The position numbers were made by a program, and so were the translations under genes. From Nakamurella deserti (GTDB taxonomy: Bacteria > Actinomycetota > Actinomycetes > Mycobacteriales > Nakamurellaceae), in contig NZ_QCXS01000002.1 in NCBI RefSeq assembly GCF_003260015.1, forward strand, positions 868,001 through 932,000: a stretch of 64,000 bases of DNA, written 5' to 3'. The notes below the pieces were generated by a model. That model ran no database searches. It was not told the DNA's origin and worked only from the letters and a program-made list of their open reading frames with translations. This document shows positions 9,131-20,739 of this stretch, one piece after another. Position 1 is the first letter of the stretch. Each line of letters begins with the position of its first letter.

Positions 9131-10197
9131 GACGCGGCCGCCGTGGTGCCGGACTTGCGCGACCGCGAGCGTTTCGGCTTGCTGGTGCTCTCCGGGTCGG
9201 CGCCGTCGGTCTCCAGCGGCGCCGGCAGCGCCGGGCGGCCGTCCGCCTTGCGTGCCGTCCGCCGGGTGGCGCCGCGGTCGTTGTCCAGCACCAACGGGAT
9301 CCCCTTCACGAGCACCTCGTGGTAGACCTCGTCGGCGTCCAGCCGGCGCAGCTCCTCGGCGATGCAGTCCCGCAGCCCGCGGCGCGGCAGCGACAGCTGC
9401 CGGTCCGGCTGGTCCGGCGTGGACAGCGTCGCGGTGCTGTCCTCGTCGCGGCTGAGCACGATGTCGCCCGACCGGCGGGTCAACGTCACACTCTGCATGC
9501 CGGCGCCGGCCTTGGTCTTGCGCCGGGTCACCGGGCACTTCAGCCGCATCGCGAGCCAGCCGGCGAGCAGATCCGTCGACGGGGAGTCCGACGCCCCCTC
9601 CACGACCGCCGAGGTGATCGTCTCGAACGGCGGCTGGTCCAGGGTCGAGGCCAGCAGGCCCCGCCACAGCGTGAGCCGCGTCCAGGCCAGGTCGGTGTCA
9701 CCCGGCTGGTAGGACTTCTCGCGCTCCAGCAGGGTCGCGTGCGGCCGCTTGGACGACGCCGCATCGGTGATCCGCCGCTGCGCGAGCGCGCCGATCGGGT
9801 CCTCGGCGGGCACCGCGGGCTCCGACACCGGCCACCAGGCGACGACCGGTGCGTCGGGCAGCAGCAGGGGCAGCATCACCGAGGCGCCGTGGTCGACGAG
9901 TTCGCCGAACAGCCGCAGCACGATGACCTCGCTGGCGCCGGCGTCGCCGCCGACCCGGATCTGGCCGTCCAGCCGGGGCGTGCCGCGGCGACCGCCGCGG
10001 GCGATGACGATGACCCGGCAGGGGTGCTCGAACGACGCCTCGTTGGCCGCGCGGATGGCGTCCTCGGACACGCTCTCGTCGGTCACGATCACCATCGTGA
10101 GCACCCGGCTGGTGGAGACCATGCCGCCGGATTCACGCAGGTCGACCAGCTTCTTGTTGATCGCGCCGGTCGTCGTCGCGGGGATGTCGATGATCAC
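9127..10197 (-). CDS. opcA: Glucose-6-phosphate dehydrogenase assembly protein OpcA
   Basis: 356 residues from GTG 10197 with GAGGA upstream. OpcA is needed for active G6PDH in cyanobacteria and actinobacteria, probably as an assembly or allosteric partner. It starts VIIDIPATTTGAINKKLVDL and has RVLTMVIVTDE, HPCRVIVIARGG, LLLPDAPVVAWWP and GWLAMRLKCPV, conserved blocks of this family. The C-terminus (~310-356) is a Lys/Arg/Ser-rich tail ending in KPKRSRSRKSGTTAAAS, likely disordered. It is 55 bp after zwf and overlaps pgl by 4 bases, consistent with translational coupling. Confidence 0.93.
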   Translation of the reverse strand: MIIDIPATTTGAINKKLVDLRESGGMVSTSRVLTMVIVTDESVSEDAIRAANEASFEHPCRVIVIARGGRRGTPRLDGQIRVGGDAGASEVIVLRLFGELVDHGASVMLPLLLPDAPVVAWWPVSEPAVPAEDPIGALAQRRITDAASSKRPHATLLEREKSYQPGDTDLAWTRLTLWRGLLASTLDQPPFETITSAVVEGASDSPSTDLLAGWLAMRLKCPVTRRKTKAGAGMQSVTLTRRSGDIVLSRDEDSTATLSTPDQPDRQLSLPRRGLRDCIAEELRRLDADEVYHEVLVKGIPLVLDNDRGATRRTARKADGRPALPAPLETDGADPESTSKPKRSRSRKSGTTAAAS

Positions 10198-10252
10198 GTG
10201 CGGGATCCTCTCGTGCGCGGGGCGGCAACCGGGGTCGGCCGTGCGGGTGCGG

Positions 10253-11782
<1,530 letters not shown>

Positions 11783-11900
11783 GGCGGGTATCGGGTTTCC
11801 TCTCGATCAGGTCTGCGCCGGTGCGGCGCAGGTCCTTCCAGGGGTGGAGCTGCCGGTGGCCCGGCGGGACACCGCCGGGCCACCGGATGCCGCGGACGCG

Positions 11901-13028
11901 TCAGGAGCCGCTCGACGCCTTCTCCAGGGAGGTGCGGACGGTGGCCACCAGCTCGTCCCAGGACACGACGAACTTGTCGACGCCCTCGTTCTCGAGCACC
12001 GTGAACACGTCGTCGAGGTCGACGCCGACGGCCTGCAGATCCGCGAAGACCTGCGCGGACTCCTCGTACGTGCCGTGGATGGTGTCACCGCGGACGACGC
12101 CGTGGTCGGCGACCGCGTCGATGGTCTTCTCCGGCGCCGTGTTCACCGAGTCGGGCGCGACCAGCTCGACGACGTAGCGGGTGTCGTCGTAGGCCGGGTC
12201 CTTGACCCCGGTGGAGGCCCACAGCGGACGCTGCTTGTTGGCGCCGGCGGCCTCCAGGGCCGTCCACTCGTCGGACGCGAACTTGGTCTCGAAGAGCTGG
12301 TAGGCCAGCCGGGCGTTGGCGATGGCCGCCTTGCCCTTGAGGGCCTTGGCCTCGTCGGTGCCGATGGCGTCCAGCCGCTTGTCGATCTCGGCGTCCACGC
12401 GGGAGACGAAGAACGAGGCGACGGAGTGCAGCTTGGAGATGTCCTCGCCGTTGTCCTTGGCCTGCTTGACGCCCTCGATGTAGGCGTCGATGACGGCCTC
12501 GTAGCGCTCGAGGGAGAAGATCAGCGTCACGTTGACGCTGATGCCGCCCTTGAGGGTCTCGGTGATCGAGGACAGGCCCTCGACGGTGGCCGGGATCTTC
12601 ACCAGCAGGTTCGGCCGGTCGACGATCTTGTAGAGCTCCTGGGCCTGCGCCGAGGTCTTGAGCGAGTCGCGCGCGATGCCCGGCTCCACCTCGATGGAGA
12701 CGCGGCCGTCGCGGCCGCCGGTGGCCTCGAACACCTCCTTGAACAGGTCGGCGGCGTTGCGCACGTCGTCGGTGGTCAGGGTGCGGATGGTGTCGTCCAG
12801 GGTGGAACCCTGCTTGGCGAGCTCGGCGACCTGCGGGTCGTAGGCCTCGCCCTTGGACAGCGCGGCGGCGAAGATGGACGGGTTGGTCGTGACGCCGGAG
12901 ATGTGCCTGCTCCCGATCAGCTCGGCCAGGTTGCCGCTGGTGATCCGGTCGCGGGACAGGTCGTCCAGCCACAGGGAGACACCGGCGGCGGTCAGGTCGG
13001 CCAGGGGTTCGGTCTTCTCAGTGCTCAT
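11901..13028 (-). CDS. tal: Transaldolase
   Basis: 375 residues, ATG start ([20 protein letters not shown]). It transfers dihydroxyacetone units between sedoheptulose-7-phosphate and glyceraldehyde-3-phosphate. [14 protein letters not shown] is the first TAL signature; [14 protein letters not shown] carries the Schiff-base Lys; [20 protein letters not shown] is the phosphate-binding strand. The length matches the longer actinobacterial TalB-like subfamily. A 45-bp gap separates it from tkt and 118 bp from zwf. Confidence 0.96.
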   Translation of the reverse strand: MSTEKTEPLADLTAAGVSLWLDDLSRDRITSGNLAELIGSRHISGVTTNPSIFAAALSKGEAYDPQVAELAKQGSTLDDTIRTLTTDDVRNAADLFKEVFEATGGRDGRVSIEVEPGIARDSLKTSAQAQELYKIVDRPNLLVKIPATVEGLSSITETLKGGISVNVTLIFSLERYEAVIDAYIEGVKQAKDNGEDISKLHSVASFFVSRVDAEIDKRLDAIGTDEAKALKGKAAIANARLAYQLFETKFASDEWTALEAAGANKQRPLWASTGVKDPAYDDTRYVVELVAPDSVNTAPEKTIDAVADHGVVRGDTIHGTYEESAQVFADLQAVGVDLDDVFTVLENEGVDKFVVSWDELVATVRTSLEKASSGS

Positions 13029-13073
13029 GTGCGTGCTTCTTCCTTCTGCGTTGCCGCGGCTGGGGGCTGGGGA

Positions 13074-15185
13074 TCAGCCGGCGGCCGCGAGGGAGGTCTG
13101 GGCCGCCGTGACGGTGGCCTCGGTGGTGATGCCGAATTCGCGGTAGAGCGTCTGGTAGTCCGCCGACGCCCCGAAGTGTTCGATACCCACGTGCTGCCCG
13201 GCGTCGCCGATCCAGCGGTACCAGGGCTGGGAGATGCCGGCCTCGACGGAGACGCGGGCACGGACGGCCGGCGGCAGCACGGAGTCGCGGTAGGCCTGGT
13301 CCTGCTCGGCGAACAGGTCCATCGACGGCATCGAGACGACGCGGGTGCCGATACCCTGCTCCTGCAGCGCCTTCCGGGCCTCGACGGCGATCTGCAGCTC
13401 GGAGCCGGTGCCGATGAGGACGACCTGCAGGTCGCCCTCCGCTTCGTACAGCACGTAGGCGCCCTTGGCGACGCCCTCCGCGCTGGTGCCCTCGAAGACC
13501 GGCACGTTCTGCCGGGTGAGGCAGATGCCGACCGGTCCGCCCTGCGGGTCGATGTGCCGTTCGAGGATGGTCTTCCAGCAGTAGGCGGTCTCGTTGGCGT
13601 CGGCCGGGCGCATCACGGTGAGGTTCGGGATGGCCCGCAGTGCGGCGAGGTGCTCGACCGGCTGGTGGGTGGGGCCGTCCTCGCCCAGACCGATGGAGTC
13701 GTGCGTCCACACGTAGGTCGCCGGGGCCTTCATCACCGAGGCCAGGCGCACCGCGCCGCGCATGTAGTCGGAGAACACCAGGAAGGTGCCCCCGTACGGG
13801 CGGGTCGGGCCGTGCACCGCGATACCGGTCAGGATGGCGCCCATGGCGTGCTCACGGATGCCGAAGTGCAGGGTCCGGCCGTAGGGGTTCGCGTCCCATT
13901 CGTGGGTGGCCGCCGCGGTCGGGCCGAACGAGTCGGCGCCCTTCATCGTGGTGTTGTTGCTCTCGGCGAGGTCCGCCGAGCCACCCCACAGCTCGGGCAG
14001 GGTGTCGGCCAGCGCGGCCAGGATCTGCCCGGAGGCGGCGCGGGTGGCGATGCCCTTCGCGTCGGGCTCGAACGACGGCAGTGCCGATTCCCAGCCTTCC
14101 GGCAGCCGGCGGTCGTGCAGCCGGTCCCAGAGCTGCTTGCGCTCCGGGTTCGCCGTGGCCCAGGCGTCGAAACGCTCCTGCCAGCCGGCCTTGTTCTTGA
14201 TGCCCTTGTCGACGGTGGCCCGGGTGTGTGCGAGCACCTCGTCGCTGACCTCGAACGTCTTCTCCGGGTCGAAGCCCAGAACGACCTTGGTCGCGGCCAC
14301 CTCGTCGCCACCCAGCGCCGAGCCGTGGATCTTGCCGGTGTTCTGCTTGTTCGGGGCGGGGAAGCCGATGACCGAGCGCACCTCGATGAACGACGCCCGG
14401 TCGGTGACCTTCTTGGCCTCGTCGATGGCGTTCATGATCGCTTCGACGTTCTCGGCCCCGTCGACCACCTGCGTGTGCCAGCCGTAGGCCGCGTACCGGG
14501 CGACGGTGTCCTCGGAGAGGGCGATGTTGGTGTCGTCCTCGATCGAGATGCGGTTGGAGTCGTAGAAGACGATCAGGTTGCCCAGCGCCTGGCGGCCGGC
14601 GATCTGGGAGGCCTCCGAGGTGACGCCCTCCTCGATGTCGCCGTCGGAGCAGATGACGTAGATGAAGTGGTCGAAGGGCGATTCACCGGGAGCGGCGTCC
14701 GGGTCGAACAGACCGCGCTCGCGGCGGGCGGCCATGGCCATGCCGACAGCCGAGGACAGCCCCTGGCCGAGCGGGCCGGTGGTGATTTCCACCCCTTTGG
14801 TGTGCCGGTGCTCGGGGTGACCCGGCGTGAGCGAGCCCCAGGTGCGCAGCGCCTTCAGGTCGTCGAGTTCGAGACCGAGGCCGTGCAGGTACAGCTGGAT
14901 GTAGAGGGTGAGGCTCGAGTGGCCGGCGGACAGGACGAACCGGTCCCGGCCGATCCACTGGTCGTCCTCCGGGTCGGTGTCCATCACCTTGGAGAACAGG
15001 GTGTAGGCCAGTGGCGCCAGCGACATGGCGGTACCGGGGTGGCCGTTGCCCACCTTCTGCACGGCGTCCATGGCCAGCACCCGGACGGTGTCGACCGCGC
15101 GGGTGTCGAGCTCGGTCCAGTCGGCGGGGTAGTGCGGTGTGGTGAGCTCGGCGATCTGCTCAGCGGTGTAGTTGGCGGCAGCCAT
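13074..15185 (-). CDS. tkt: Transketolase
   Basis: 703 residues from ATG 15185 ([20 protein letters not shown]); longer in-frame starts are rejected because the upstream codons look non-coding. It moves two-carbon ketol groups in the pentose-phosphate pathway using thiamine diphosphate. [20 protein letters not shown] and [20 protein letters not shown] (ThDP/Mg2+ motif, GDG...N with [10 protein letters not shown]) are in the N-terminal domain; [20 protein letters not shown] is the pyrimidine-domain signature. It is the first gene of the minus-strand pentose-phosphate operon and is divergent from ctaB. Confidence 0.97.
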   Translation of the reverse strand: MAAANYTAEQIAELTTPHYPADWTELDTRAVDTVRVLAMDAVQKVGNGHPGTAMSLAPLAYTLFSKVMDTDPEDDQWIGRDRFVLSAGHSSLTLYIQLYLHGLGLELDDLKALRTWGSLTPGHPEHRHTKGVEITTGPLGQGLSSAVGMAMAARRERGLFDPDAAPGESPFDHFIYVICSDGDIEEGVTSEASQIAGRQALGNLIVFYDSNRISIEDDTNIALSEDTVARYAAYGWHTQVVDGAENVEAIMNAIDEAKKVTDRASFIEVRSVIGFPAPNKQNTGKIHGSALGGDEVAATKVVLGFDPEKTFEVSDEVLAHTRATVDKGIKNKAGWQERFDAWATANPERKQLWDRLHDRRLPEGWESALPSFEPDAKGIATRAASGQILAALADTLPELWGGSADLAESNNTTMKGADSFGPTAAATHEWDANPYGRTLHFGIREHAMGAILTGIAVHGPTRPYGGTFLVFSDYMRGAVRLASVMKAPATYVWTHDSIGLGEDGPTHQPVEHLAALRAIPNLTVMRPADANETAYCWKTILERHIDPQGGPVGICLTRQNVPVFEGTSAEGVAKGAYVLYEAEGDLQVVLIGTGSELQIAVEARKALQEQGIGTRVVSMPSMDLFAEQDQAYRDSVLPPAVRARVSVEAGISQPWYRWIGDAGQHVGIEHFGASADYQTLYREFGITTEATVTAAQTSLAAAG

Positions 15186-15495
15186 CAGGGTGTCTTGCTC
15201 CTCAACAGGCAGGGCACTCCCGGGCCGGCTTCCCGAGCAGCGCACACGGATCTTGCGTGAGTGAGCCTAGACGCACCAGGGCGGCCCGGACGCAGCGGGG
15301 CGACGACGAGTGAGCGTTAACATCCGCACGTCGTACGCTCGTGGGCCGACGGACGGGCCGGGCCGTCGTCGTCCCCGCGGCCGGTCCGCCCGGCCCCGGT
15401 CGCCGCCACGACCTAGGATGGACAGTCGGGGCCCACTCGCGGCGCCGATGGTTTCGTCCCACCCGTCCCACCACGTCACACGAGGAGCGGCCAGC
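15186..15495. promoter_or_regulatory. Divergent tkt/ctaB promoter region
   Basis: 310 bp without a gene. A TAGGCT hexamer on the minus strand (15264-15269) could be the tkt -10, leaving a ~70-nt leader. TAGGAT on the plus strand (15414-15419) could be the ctaB -10. Neither has a convincing -35. The start of ctaB is set by GAGGAG at 15482-15487. Confidence 0.35.
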
Positions 15496-16527
15496 GTGCG
15501 TCCGGCAGCAGAGTCCGAGGCCCAGGACCCGGTCGGCGACCGCACGGCAGGCGACACCGTCGCGACCGTCCGTGGTGCCGACCCGGTCGGCGGTACCGAC
15601 GACGTCAGCGTCGCCGCCACCGCCAAGGGCGGCTGGAAGGCCACCGTCGGCGCGTACGTCGGGTTGACCAAGCCGCGCATCATCGAGCTGCTGCTGATCA
15701 CCACGGTGCCGGCGATGATCGCCGCCCAGCGGGGCGTCCCCTCGATCGGGCTGGCCCTGGCCACCCTGGTCGGCGGCACGTTGGCCGCCGGCTCGGCGAA
15801 CGCACTGAACTGCGTGGTGGACGCCGACATCGACGCGATCATGCGGCGCACCCGCGGCCGGACGCTGGCCCGGCACCTGGTGCCGACGCGCAACGCACTC
15901 GTCTTCGGCATCGTGCTCGGCCTCGCCGCCGTCGGCTTCCTGGCCGCCACGACCACCTGGCAGGCCGCCGTGCTGGCACTGGTGGCGATCCTGTTCTACG
16001 TCTTCGTCTACTCGATGTGGCTCAAGCGCCGGACCAGCCAGAACATCGTCTGGGGCGGGCTGGCCGGATGCATGCCCGTCATCATCGGCTGGTCGGCCAT
16101 CACCGGCGGCATCGGCTGGCCCGCGTGGGTGTTCTTCGGCGTCATCTTCTTCTGGACGCCGCCGCACACCTGGGCGCTGGCCATGCGGTACAAGGCCGAC
16201 TACGCCGCCGCCGGGGTGCCGATGTTGCCCGTCGTCCGGCCGCACACCGAGGTCGTCCGCCAGATCGTGCTCTACAGCTGGGCCATGGTGGTCTGCTCGC
16301 TGCTGCTGATCCCGGCCTCGGGCTGGATCTACCTCGCGGTGGCGGTGCCGACCGGACTGTGGTTCCTGGCCGTGGCGCACCTGCTGCACAAGCGGGTGGC
16401 CACCGGGGTGGAGGCCAAGCCGATGGTGCTGTTCCACCTGTCCAACGCCTACCTGACGTTGATCTCGGTGGCCTGGGCGGTCGACGCCGCCCTCTCGCTG
16501 CCGGTGCTCGGCTGGCCCTGGCACTGA
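15496..16527 (+). CDS. ctaB: Protohaem IX farnesyltransferase (haem O synthase)
   Basis: 343 residues from GTG 15496, chosen because GAGGAG lies 8 nt upstream; an ATG ~60 codons earlier has no ribosome site. It farnesylates haem b to haem o for cytochrome aa3 oxidase. A ~50-residue disordered start precedes a UbiA-type membrane domain with about nine helices. The Asp-rich prenyl-binding motif is NCVVDADIDAIMRRT, and a second is YKADYAAAGVPML. It pairs functionally with the haem A synthase gene at 18049-18999 and is divergent from tkt, as I recall in mycobacteria. Confidence 0.96.
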   Translation: MRPAAESEAQDPVGDRTAGDTVATVRGADPVGGTDDVSVAATAKGGWKATVGAYVGLTKPRIIELLLITTVPAMIAAQRGVPSIGLALATLVGGTLAAGSANALNCVVDADIDAIMRRTRGRTLARHLVPTRNALVFGIVLGLAAVGFLAATTTWQAAVLALVAILFYVFVYSMWLKRRTSQNIVWGGLAGCMPVIIGWSAITGGIGWPAWVFFGVIFFWTPPHTWALAMRYKADYAAAGVPMLPVVRPHTEVVRQIVLYSWAMVVCSLLLIPASGWIYLAVAVPTGLWFLAVAHLLHKRVATGVEAKPMVLFHLSNAYLTLISVAWAVDAALSLPVLGWPWH

Positions 16528-16577
16528 GCTGTCCACCTCGCTGACCGCACCCATCTGCTGACCTGGAGGACCGACCC

Positions 16578-16937
16578 GTGGGACTCGACCCGGCTCTCCC
16601 GCCTCCCGCCCCCGGCGAGGACGTCGACGACGCGGCCGCGCGCCACGAGGCCCAGGTGGCCCGGGCGATGAAGCGCGCGTCCACGCGGCTGCGGGCGCTG
16701 TCGGACCGGCACGGGGAGGGCAGCGTCGCGCTGGCCAACATGGGCTCCCGCGGCGTCCGGATCGTCTACGTCGCCGGTGACGGCACCTGGGGCGACGTGG
16801 TGGTGCCCACCGTGGCCGCCGCCGACCAGGTCTGTGCCGAGGGGGGCTGGCCGATCAGCGGCTGGGACACGGCCACCACGCAGCGCATCGCCCCGTCCGC
16901 AGCGGACCGCCGTCGGATGGCGGGCACCGGACGCTGA
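16578..16937 (+). CDS. Hypothetical protein
   Basis: 119 residues, GTG start with CTGGAGGA ~7 nt upstream. I do not recognise a family. The N-terminus is Pro/Ala/Asp-rich, followed by a basic amphipathic helix (EAQVARAMKRASTRLRALSD) and a compact half with VRIVYVAGDGTWGDVVVPTV and GWPISGWDTATTQRIAPS. There is no signal peptide or membrane span. It lies 50 bp after ctaB on the same strand and may be co-transcribed. Its last four codons lie inside the first unit of a 38-bp tandem repeat. Confidence 0.6.
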   Translation: MGLDPALPPPAPGEDVDDAAARHEAQVARAMKRASTRLRALSDRHGEGSVALANMGSRGVRIVYVAGDGTWGDVVVPTVAAADQVCAEGGWPISGWDTATTQRIAPSAADRRRMAGTGR

Positions 16938-17023
16938 GGCCGGACCGCCACCGGACGGCCGGCACCGGACGCTGACCTCGGACCGCCGCCGGACGGCCGG
17001 CGCCGGACGTCGAGGCCGGCCCT
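16925..17023 (+). repeat. 38-bp tandem repeat, ~2.6 copies
   Basis: Units begin at 16925, 16963 and 17001 (CACCGGACGCTGA / CACCGGACGCTGA / CGCCGGACGTCGA). The first two full units differ at only a few positions; the third is partial. The first unit contains the stop codon of the upstream gene. The remainder of the gap to 17113 holds short CAGTG-rich direct repeats and no gene. Confidence 0.75.
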
Positions 17024-17113
17024 TCCGGGTCCACCGCCGGGCGTCGGCCTGCGACGCCGGTGCGGAGCCGGGTCCGGTGCCTCAGTGGTCAGTGAGTGAG
17101 TCAGTGCAGTGGG

Positions 17114-17923
17114 TCAGCGCAGTGGGACCAGGGAGTCCAGGTCGTCCACCGGCAGCTCCCCGTCGACCACCGCGAACACCTCCGACCGGTCGAGCACCAC
17201 GGAGCCGCCGTTGCTCGACATGAAGGCGGTGTCAGCGGCGTCGCGTCCGGTGGCGATGCGGACCAGGGTCTGCCGCGGGGCCAGCAGCGTCGCGTCCAGC
17301 ACCTGCCAGCGGCCCCCGAGATCGGCCTCGACGACGGCGTGGAAGTCCATCGGGGCGCAGCCGGGCGCGTAGACGGCGACGACCCGGGCGGCCATCCCGC
17401 GGGCCCGCAGCATCGCCGCCACCAGGTGCGCGTAGTCCCGGCAGACGCCCGCCCCGAGGTCCATCGTCTGGCCGGCGCCGTCCATCGGTCCGCTGCTGCC
17501 GGGGACGTAGGACAACGCGCCACCCACCCACGACGACACGGCGGACAGCAGCCGAGCCGGGTCACCGACGCCGCCGAACAGCTCACCCGCCACGTCGTTG
17601 AAGCGGTCGGACTCGACGAACCGGCTCGGCCGCAGGTACTCCCACACCTCGGCCGCGGTGACCGGTACGGGATCGGCGCGACCGGTCACAGTGGCCTCGT
17701 AGCGGATGCTCAGCCGCCCGGCCGGCGCCCGCAGCAGATGCATCCGCGTGCCGGTGTGGGTGCGGGTCTCGGTGACCGGCAGCGGCCGGCCGTCCAGGGT
17801 GACGACGAGTCCGTCGCGGACGGTGAGGCCCGGCGACGGCGCCACCGCCACCTGCAGCGCGACGTCGGACGACTTCTCGACGGTCGCGTCCAGGGCGGTG
17901 GCGACGGAACGGGTCAGCGGCAC
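17114..17923 (-). CDS. Transglutaminase-like domain protein
   Basis: 269 residues if it starts at GTG 17923; there is no ribosome site, and upstream codons in frame offer no better start before ctaA. An N-terminal beta domain (VALQVAVAPSPGLTVRDGLV; RLSIRYEATVTGR) is followed by the papain-like transglutaminase core. The likely triad is Cys in LGAGVCRDYAHLVAAMLR, His in MDFHAVVEADL and Asp in WQVLDATLLAP. Such bacterial proteins are mostly presumed proteases; activity here is untested. No signal peptide, so cytoplasmic. It is 125 bp downstream of ctaA on the same strand. Confidence 0.85.
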   Translation of the reverse strand: MPLTRSVATALDATVEKSSDVALQVAVAPSPGLTVRDGLVVTLDGRPLPVTETRTHTGTRMHLLRAPAGRLSIRYEATVTGRADPVPVTAAEVWEYLRPSRFVESDRFNDVAGELFGGVGDPARLLSAVSSWVGGALSYVPGSSGPMDGAGQTMDLGAGVCRDYAHLVAAMLRARGMAARVVAVYAPGCAPMDFHAVVEADLGGRWQVLDATLLAPRQTLVRIATGRDAADTAFMSSNGGSVVLDRSEVFAVVDGELPVDDLDSLVPLR

Positions 17924-18048
17924 TGCGGAGGGGCCTTCCGGCTGCGGGGCGGCGGGACCGCAGGACGACGGACGCGCCCGCGGGTGGTGCTGCCGGAGTC
18001 TGCCCGGTCCGCGTTTCCGTCCGATGACGGCGGGCCGGGAGGGTCCCG

Positions 18049-18999
18049 TCAGGCCGGTGTGGCGGCGGTGCGGGTGCGGGTGGCGAAGAGCATCCGGACC
18101 GCCGCGGTGACCAGCAGCACCGCGCCGGTCACGTGCAGCACGACCAGCACCTCCGGGACGCCCAGCTGGTACTGCACGATGCCCAGCGCGCCCTGTGCGA
18201 GGGTGACGCCGACGAGCACCCACATCCGGCGGCGCAGCACGGCCGGGGCGTTGATCGCGACCAGCGCCACGCCGAAGGCGACCAGCAACCCGAGGTAGGT
18301 GAACATCAGGTCCGCGTGCACCTGCGCCAGGCCGCGCACCGACAGGTCCAGGCGCGCCGTGGCGGAGTCGCCGGCGTGCGGGCCCGCCGCGGTGACCAGG
18401 GTGCCGACCACGCACAGCAGCAGCAGCACGCCGCAGGTCGCCCAGGCCAGCAGGTGCAGCGGACGGGGCACGGTCGCCACGACCGGCCCGTCGCCGGTCT
18501 CACCGAGCCGCTGGTGGACCCACACCGCCACCGACAGCAGCCCCAGCGAGAAGAGCATGTGGGGTGCGACGGTCCACCAGGCCAGCCCGAACAGCACCGT
18601 GATGCCACCCCAGACGGCCTGGAAGAGCACCAGTGCCGGCAGCGCCGCCGCCAGCCACACCAGCGACCGGCGACGCGGACGGGCCCGCCAGATCAGCAGG
18701 AACGTGCCGAGCGACGCCACGAGCACGACACCGGTGAGCGTCCGGTTCCCGAACTCGATGAGCTGGTGGAAGGTCGAGTTCTCCTCCCGGATGACCGGGA
18801 CCAGCGAGCCCGGGTGGCACTCCGGCCATGTCGGGCAGCCCAGCCCGGAGCCGGTGACCCGCACGACGGCGCCGGTGACGGCGATCGCGGCGTTGGTGAT
18901 CACGGCGGCCAGCGCGAAGCCGCGCTGCAGCCGGTGCGACGGCCGCCAGCCGTCGAGCCCGGTGGTGCGGGGGATCGGCGGGGCGTCTCTCACTGCCAT
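18049..18999 (-). CDS. ctaA: Haem A synthase
   Basis: 316 residues from ATG 18999 (MAVRDAPPIPRTTGLDGWRP) with GGAAGG upstream. It oxidises the methyl group of haem o to the formyl group of haem a for cytochrome c oxidase. Eight membrane helices can be traced as two four-helix halves. The first extracytoplasmic loop, TGSGLGCPTWPECHPG, has the Cys pair of the gram-positive CtaA class; haem-ligand His candidates are HQLIEFGNRTLTG, VAPHMLFSLG, QVHADLMFTYLG and LHVTGAVLL. The mptB-ABC-ctaA order matches Rv1459c-Rv1456c as I recall it. Confidence 0.93.
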   Translation of the reverse strand: MAVRDAPPIPRTTGLDGWRPSHRLQRGFALAAVITNAAIAVTGAVVRVTGSGLGCPTWPECHPGSLVPVIREENSTFHQLIEFGNRTLTGVVLVASLGTFLLIWRARPRRRSLVWLAAALPALVLFQAVWGGITVLFGLAWWTVAPHMLFSLGLLSVAVWVHQRLGETGDGPVVATVPRPLHLLAWATCGVLLLLCVVGTLVTAAGPHAGDSATARLDLSVRGLAQVHADLMFTYLGLLVAFGVALVAINAPAVLRRRMWVLVGVTLAQGALGIVQYQLGVPEVLVVLHVTGAVLLVTAAVRMLFATRTRTAATPA

Positions 19000-19054
19000 G
19001 CGGTTCGGGCTGCCTTCCGTGCGGGATGGGGGTGGCGGCTCCCGGAACCGGGGA

Positions 19055-19828
19055 TCACTGCCACTTGAACCACTGTAGGGTCGCCGCCCACGCGGCCACC
19101 CCCCACGCGGCCAGGACCAGCAGTGACACTGCCGACGGTGCGCGGCCGTCGGTGAGCACGGCGTGCAGCGCGGCCGACAGGGCACCGGCCGGGGTGGCCT
19201 CGCCGACGACGGCGAGCCAGTCGGGTCCGGTGGTCAGCGGCACGACGACGCCGCCGAACGCGACCTGGACGATCCACAGCAGGTTCGCCAGCGCCAGCAC
19301 CAGTTCGGCCTTGAGCAACCCGCCGAGCAGCAGCCCGAGACCGGTGAACACGGCGGCGCCCAACAGGATGACCGGCAGGGCCAGCACCGCCGAGGCGGTC
19401 GGCCGCCAACCGAGCGCGAGGCCGATCACCCCCAGGATGACCACCTGACCCGCGACGACGCAGCCGACGGCCGCGGACTTGCCGGCCAGCAGGGCGCCCC
19501 GCGGCACGCCGGCGCCGATCAGCCGCTTGGTCACCGCGTACCGGCGGTCGAAGGCCGTGGAGATGGCCAGTGACGTGAAGCCGGTGCTCAGCACCGCGAG
19601 GGTGACCACCCCGGCCAGCACGGTGCCGACTCGCGGCGCGGGCAGCTCCACCAGGGTGACCAGCGTCAACCCGATGAGGGCGGCGATCGGGATGACCAGC
19701 GCCAGCAGCAGCTGCTCGCCGTTGCGGACCAGCAGGCGCAGCTCGAAGGCCGTCTGGGCGCCCAGCATCCGGCGGACGGGAGCGGGCCCGGGGCGCGGAC
19801 GGAAGGTGCCGGGCGCGAGATCGGTCAC
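19055..19828 (-). CDS. ABC exporter permease (ABC-2 type)
   Basis: 257 residues from GTG 19828, which overlaps the ATPase stop (GTGA). Six membrane segments are apparent: ~45-65 (LLLALVIPIAALIGLTLV), 75-100, 125-150, 155-180, 195-215 and 230-250. RRYAVTKRLIGAGVPRGALL is the cytoplasmic coupling loop. The substrate is unknown. The tight linkage ATPase-permease downstream of mptB, also in mycobacteria as I recall, suggests a cell-envelope role such as lipid or glycolipid export, but this is an inference. Confidence 0.88.
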   Translation of the reverse strand: MTDLAPGTFRPRPGPAPVRRMLGAQTAFELRLLVRNGEQLLLALVIPIAALIGLTLVTLVELPAPRVGTVLAGVVTLAVLSTGFTSLAISTAFDRRYAVTKRLIGAGVPRGALLAGKSAAVGCVVAGQVVILGVIGLALGWRPTASAVLALPVILLGAAVFTGLGLLLGGLLKAELVLALANLLWIVQVAFGGVVVPLTTGPDWLAVVGEATPAGALSAALHAVLTDGRAPSAVSLLVLAAWGVAAWAATLQWFKWQ

Positions 19829-20739
19829 GAGCGCACCTGCCGGCCGGTCGCCGCCAGGTAGACGTCCTCGAGACCGCGGCGGCCGATGGCCAGGTCGGTG
19901 GCGAGGATGCCGGACTGCGCGCACCACGCCGTCACGGTCGCCATCATCGCCGGGGTCACGGCACCGTCGATGCGGTAGTGCCCGGGGCGCGGCTCGCCCA
20001 GCAGGTAGCCGTCCGGGAGGGCGTTGCGCAGTCGGCTGAGATCCAGACCTCCGGTGGCGTTGAAGGTCAGGTGTTCGTCGCCGGCCACCAGCTCCGACAC
20101 CGAACCCTGGGCGACGACGCGGCCGGAGTCGACGATGACGACCTGGTCGGCCAGCAGTTCGGCCTCGTCCAGCAGATGGGTGGTGAGCAGGACGGAGACA
20201 CCGTCGGCGCGGGCCGTCCGCAGCAGGTCCCACACGAGGTGCCGGGCCTGGGGGTCCAACCCGGCGGTCGGCTCGTCCAGGAACAGCAGCTCCGGGCGGC
20301 CGACCAGCGCCATCGCCAGGTTCAGCCGTTGGGCCTGCCCGCCGGACAGGCGACGCACCGGGGTGCGGGCGGCGGCCGTGAGCCCGAGGGTGTCCAGCAG
20401 CCAGTCCGGGTCGTGGGGGTCGGCGCTGCACGCCGCCACCAGCCGCAGCATCTCGCCGGCGCGGGCCGAGAGGTGCGCGCCGGCGCTCTGCAGCATCACC
20501 CCGATCCGGGGTCGCAGGCGGGCCGCGTCGCCCCAGGGATCCAGGCCGAGCACCCGCACGGTCCCGGCGTCGGGACGGGCGAAGCCCTCGCAGATCTCCA
20601 CGGTGGTGGTCTTGCCGGCTCCGTTGGGGCCGAGCAGCGCCAGCATCGTGCCGGCCTCGACGGTCAGGTCGAGCCCGTCGACGGCGGTCAGCGCACCGTA
20701 ACGGCGCACCAGCCCCCGCACCTGTACCGCCGCTGTCAT
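19825..20739 (-). CDS. ABC exporter ATP-binding protein
   Basis: 304 residues from ATG 20739; its ATGA overlaps the mptB stop and GAGGA lies upstream. Walker A is LLGPNGAGKTTTVEI, the signature RRLSGGQAQRLNLA, Walker B LLFLDEPTAGLD, and the H-loop TTHLLDEAELLADQV. The extra C-terminal ~75 residues (after VAGDEHLTF) are a typical DrrA/CcmA-type accessory domain. It forms a transporter with the next gene, probably as a 2+2 assembly. Confidence 0.93.
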   Translation of the reverse strand: MTAAVQVRGLVRRYGALTAVDGLDLTVEAGTMLALLGPNGAGKTTTVEICEGFARPDAGTVRVLGLDPWGDAARLRPRIGVMLQSAGAHLSARAGEMLRLVAACSADPHDPDWLLDTLGLTAAARTPVRRLSGGQAQRLNLAMALVGRPELLFLDEPTAGLDPQARHLVWDLLRTARADGVSVLLTTHLLDEAELLADQVVIVDSGRVVAQGSVSELVAGDEHLTFNATGGLDLSRLRNALPDGYLLGEPRPGHYRIDGAVTPAMMATVTAWCAQSGILATDLAIGRRGLEDVYLAATGRQVRS

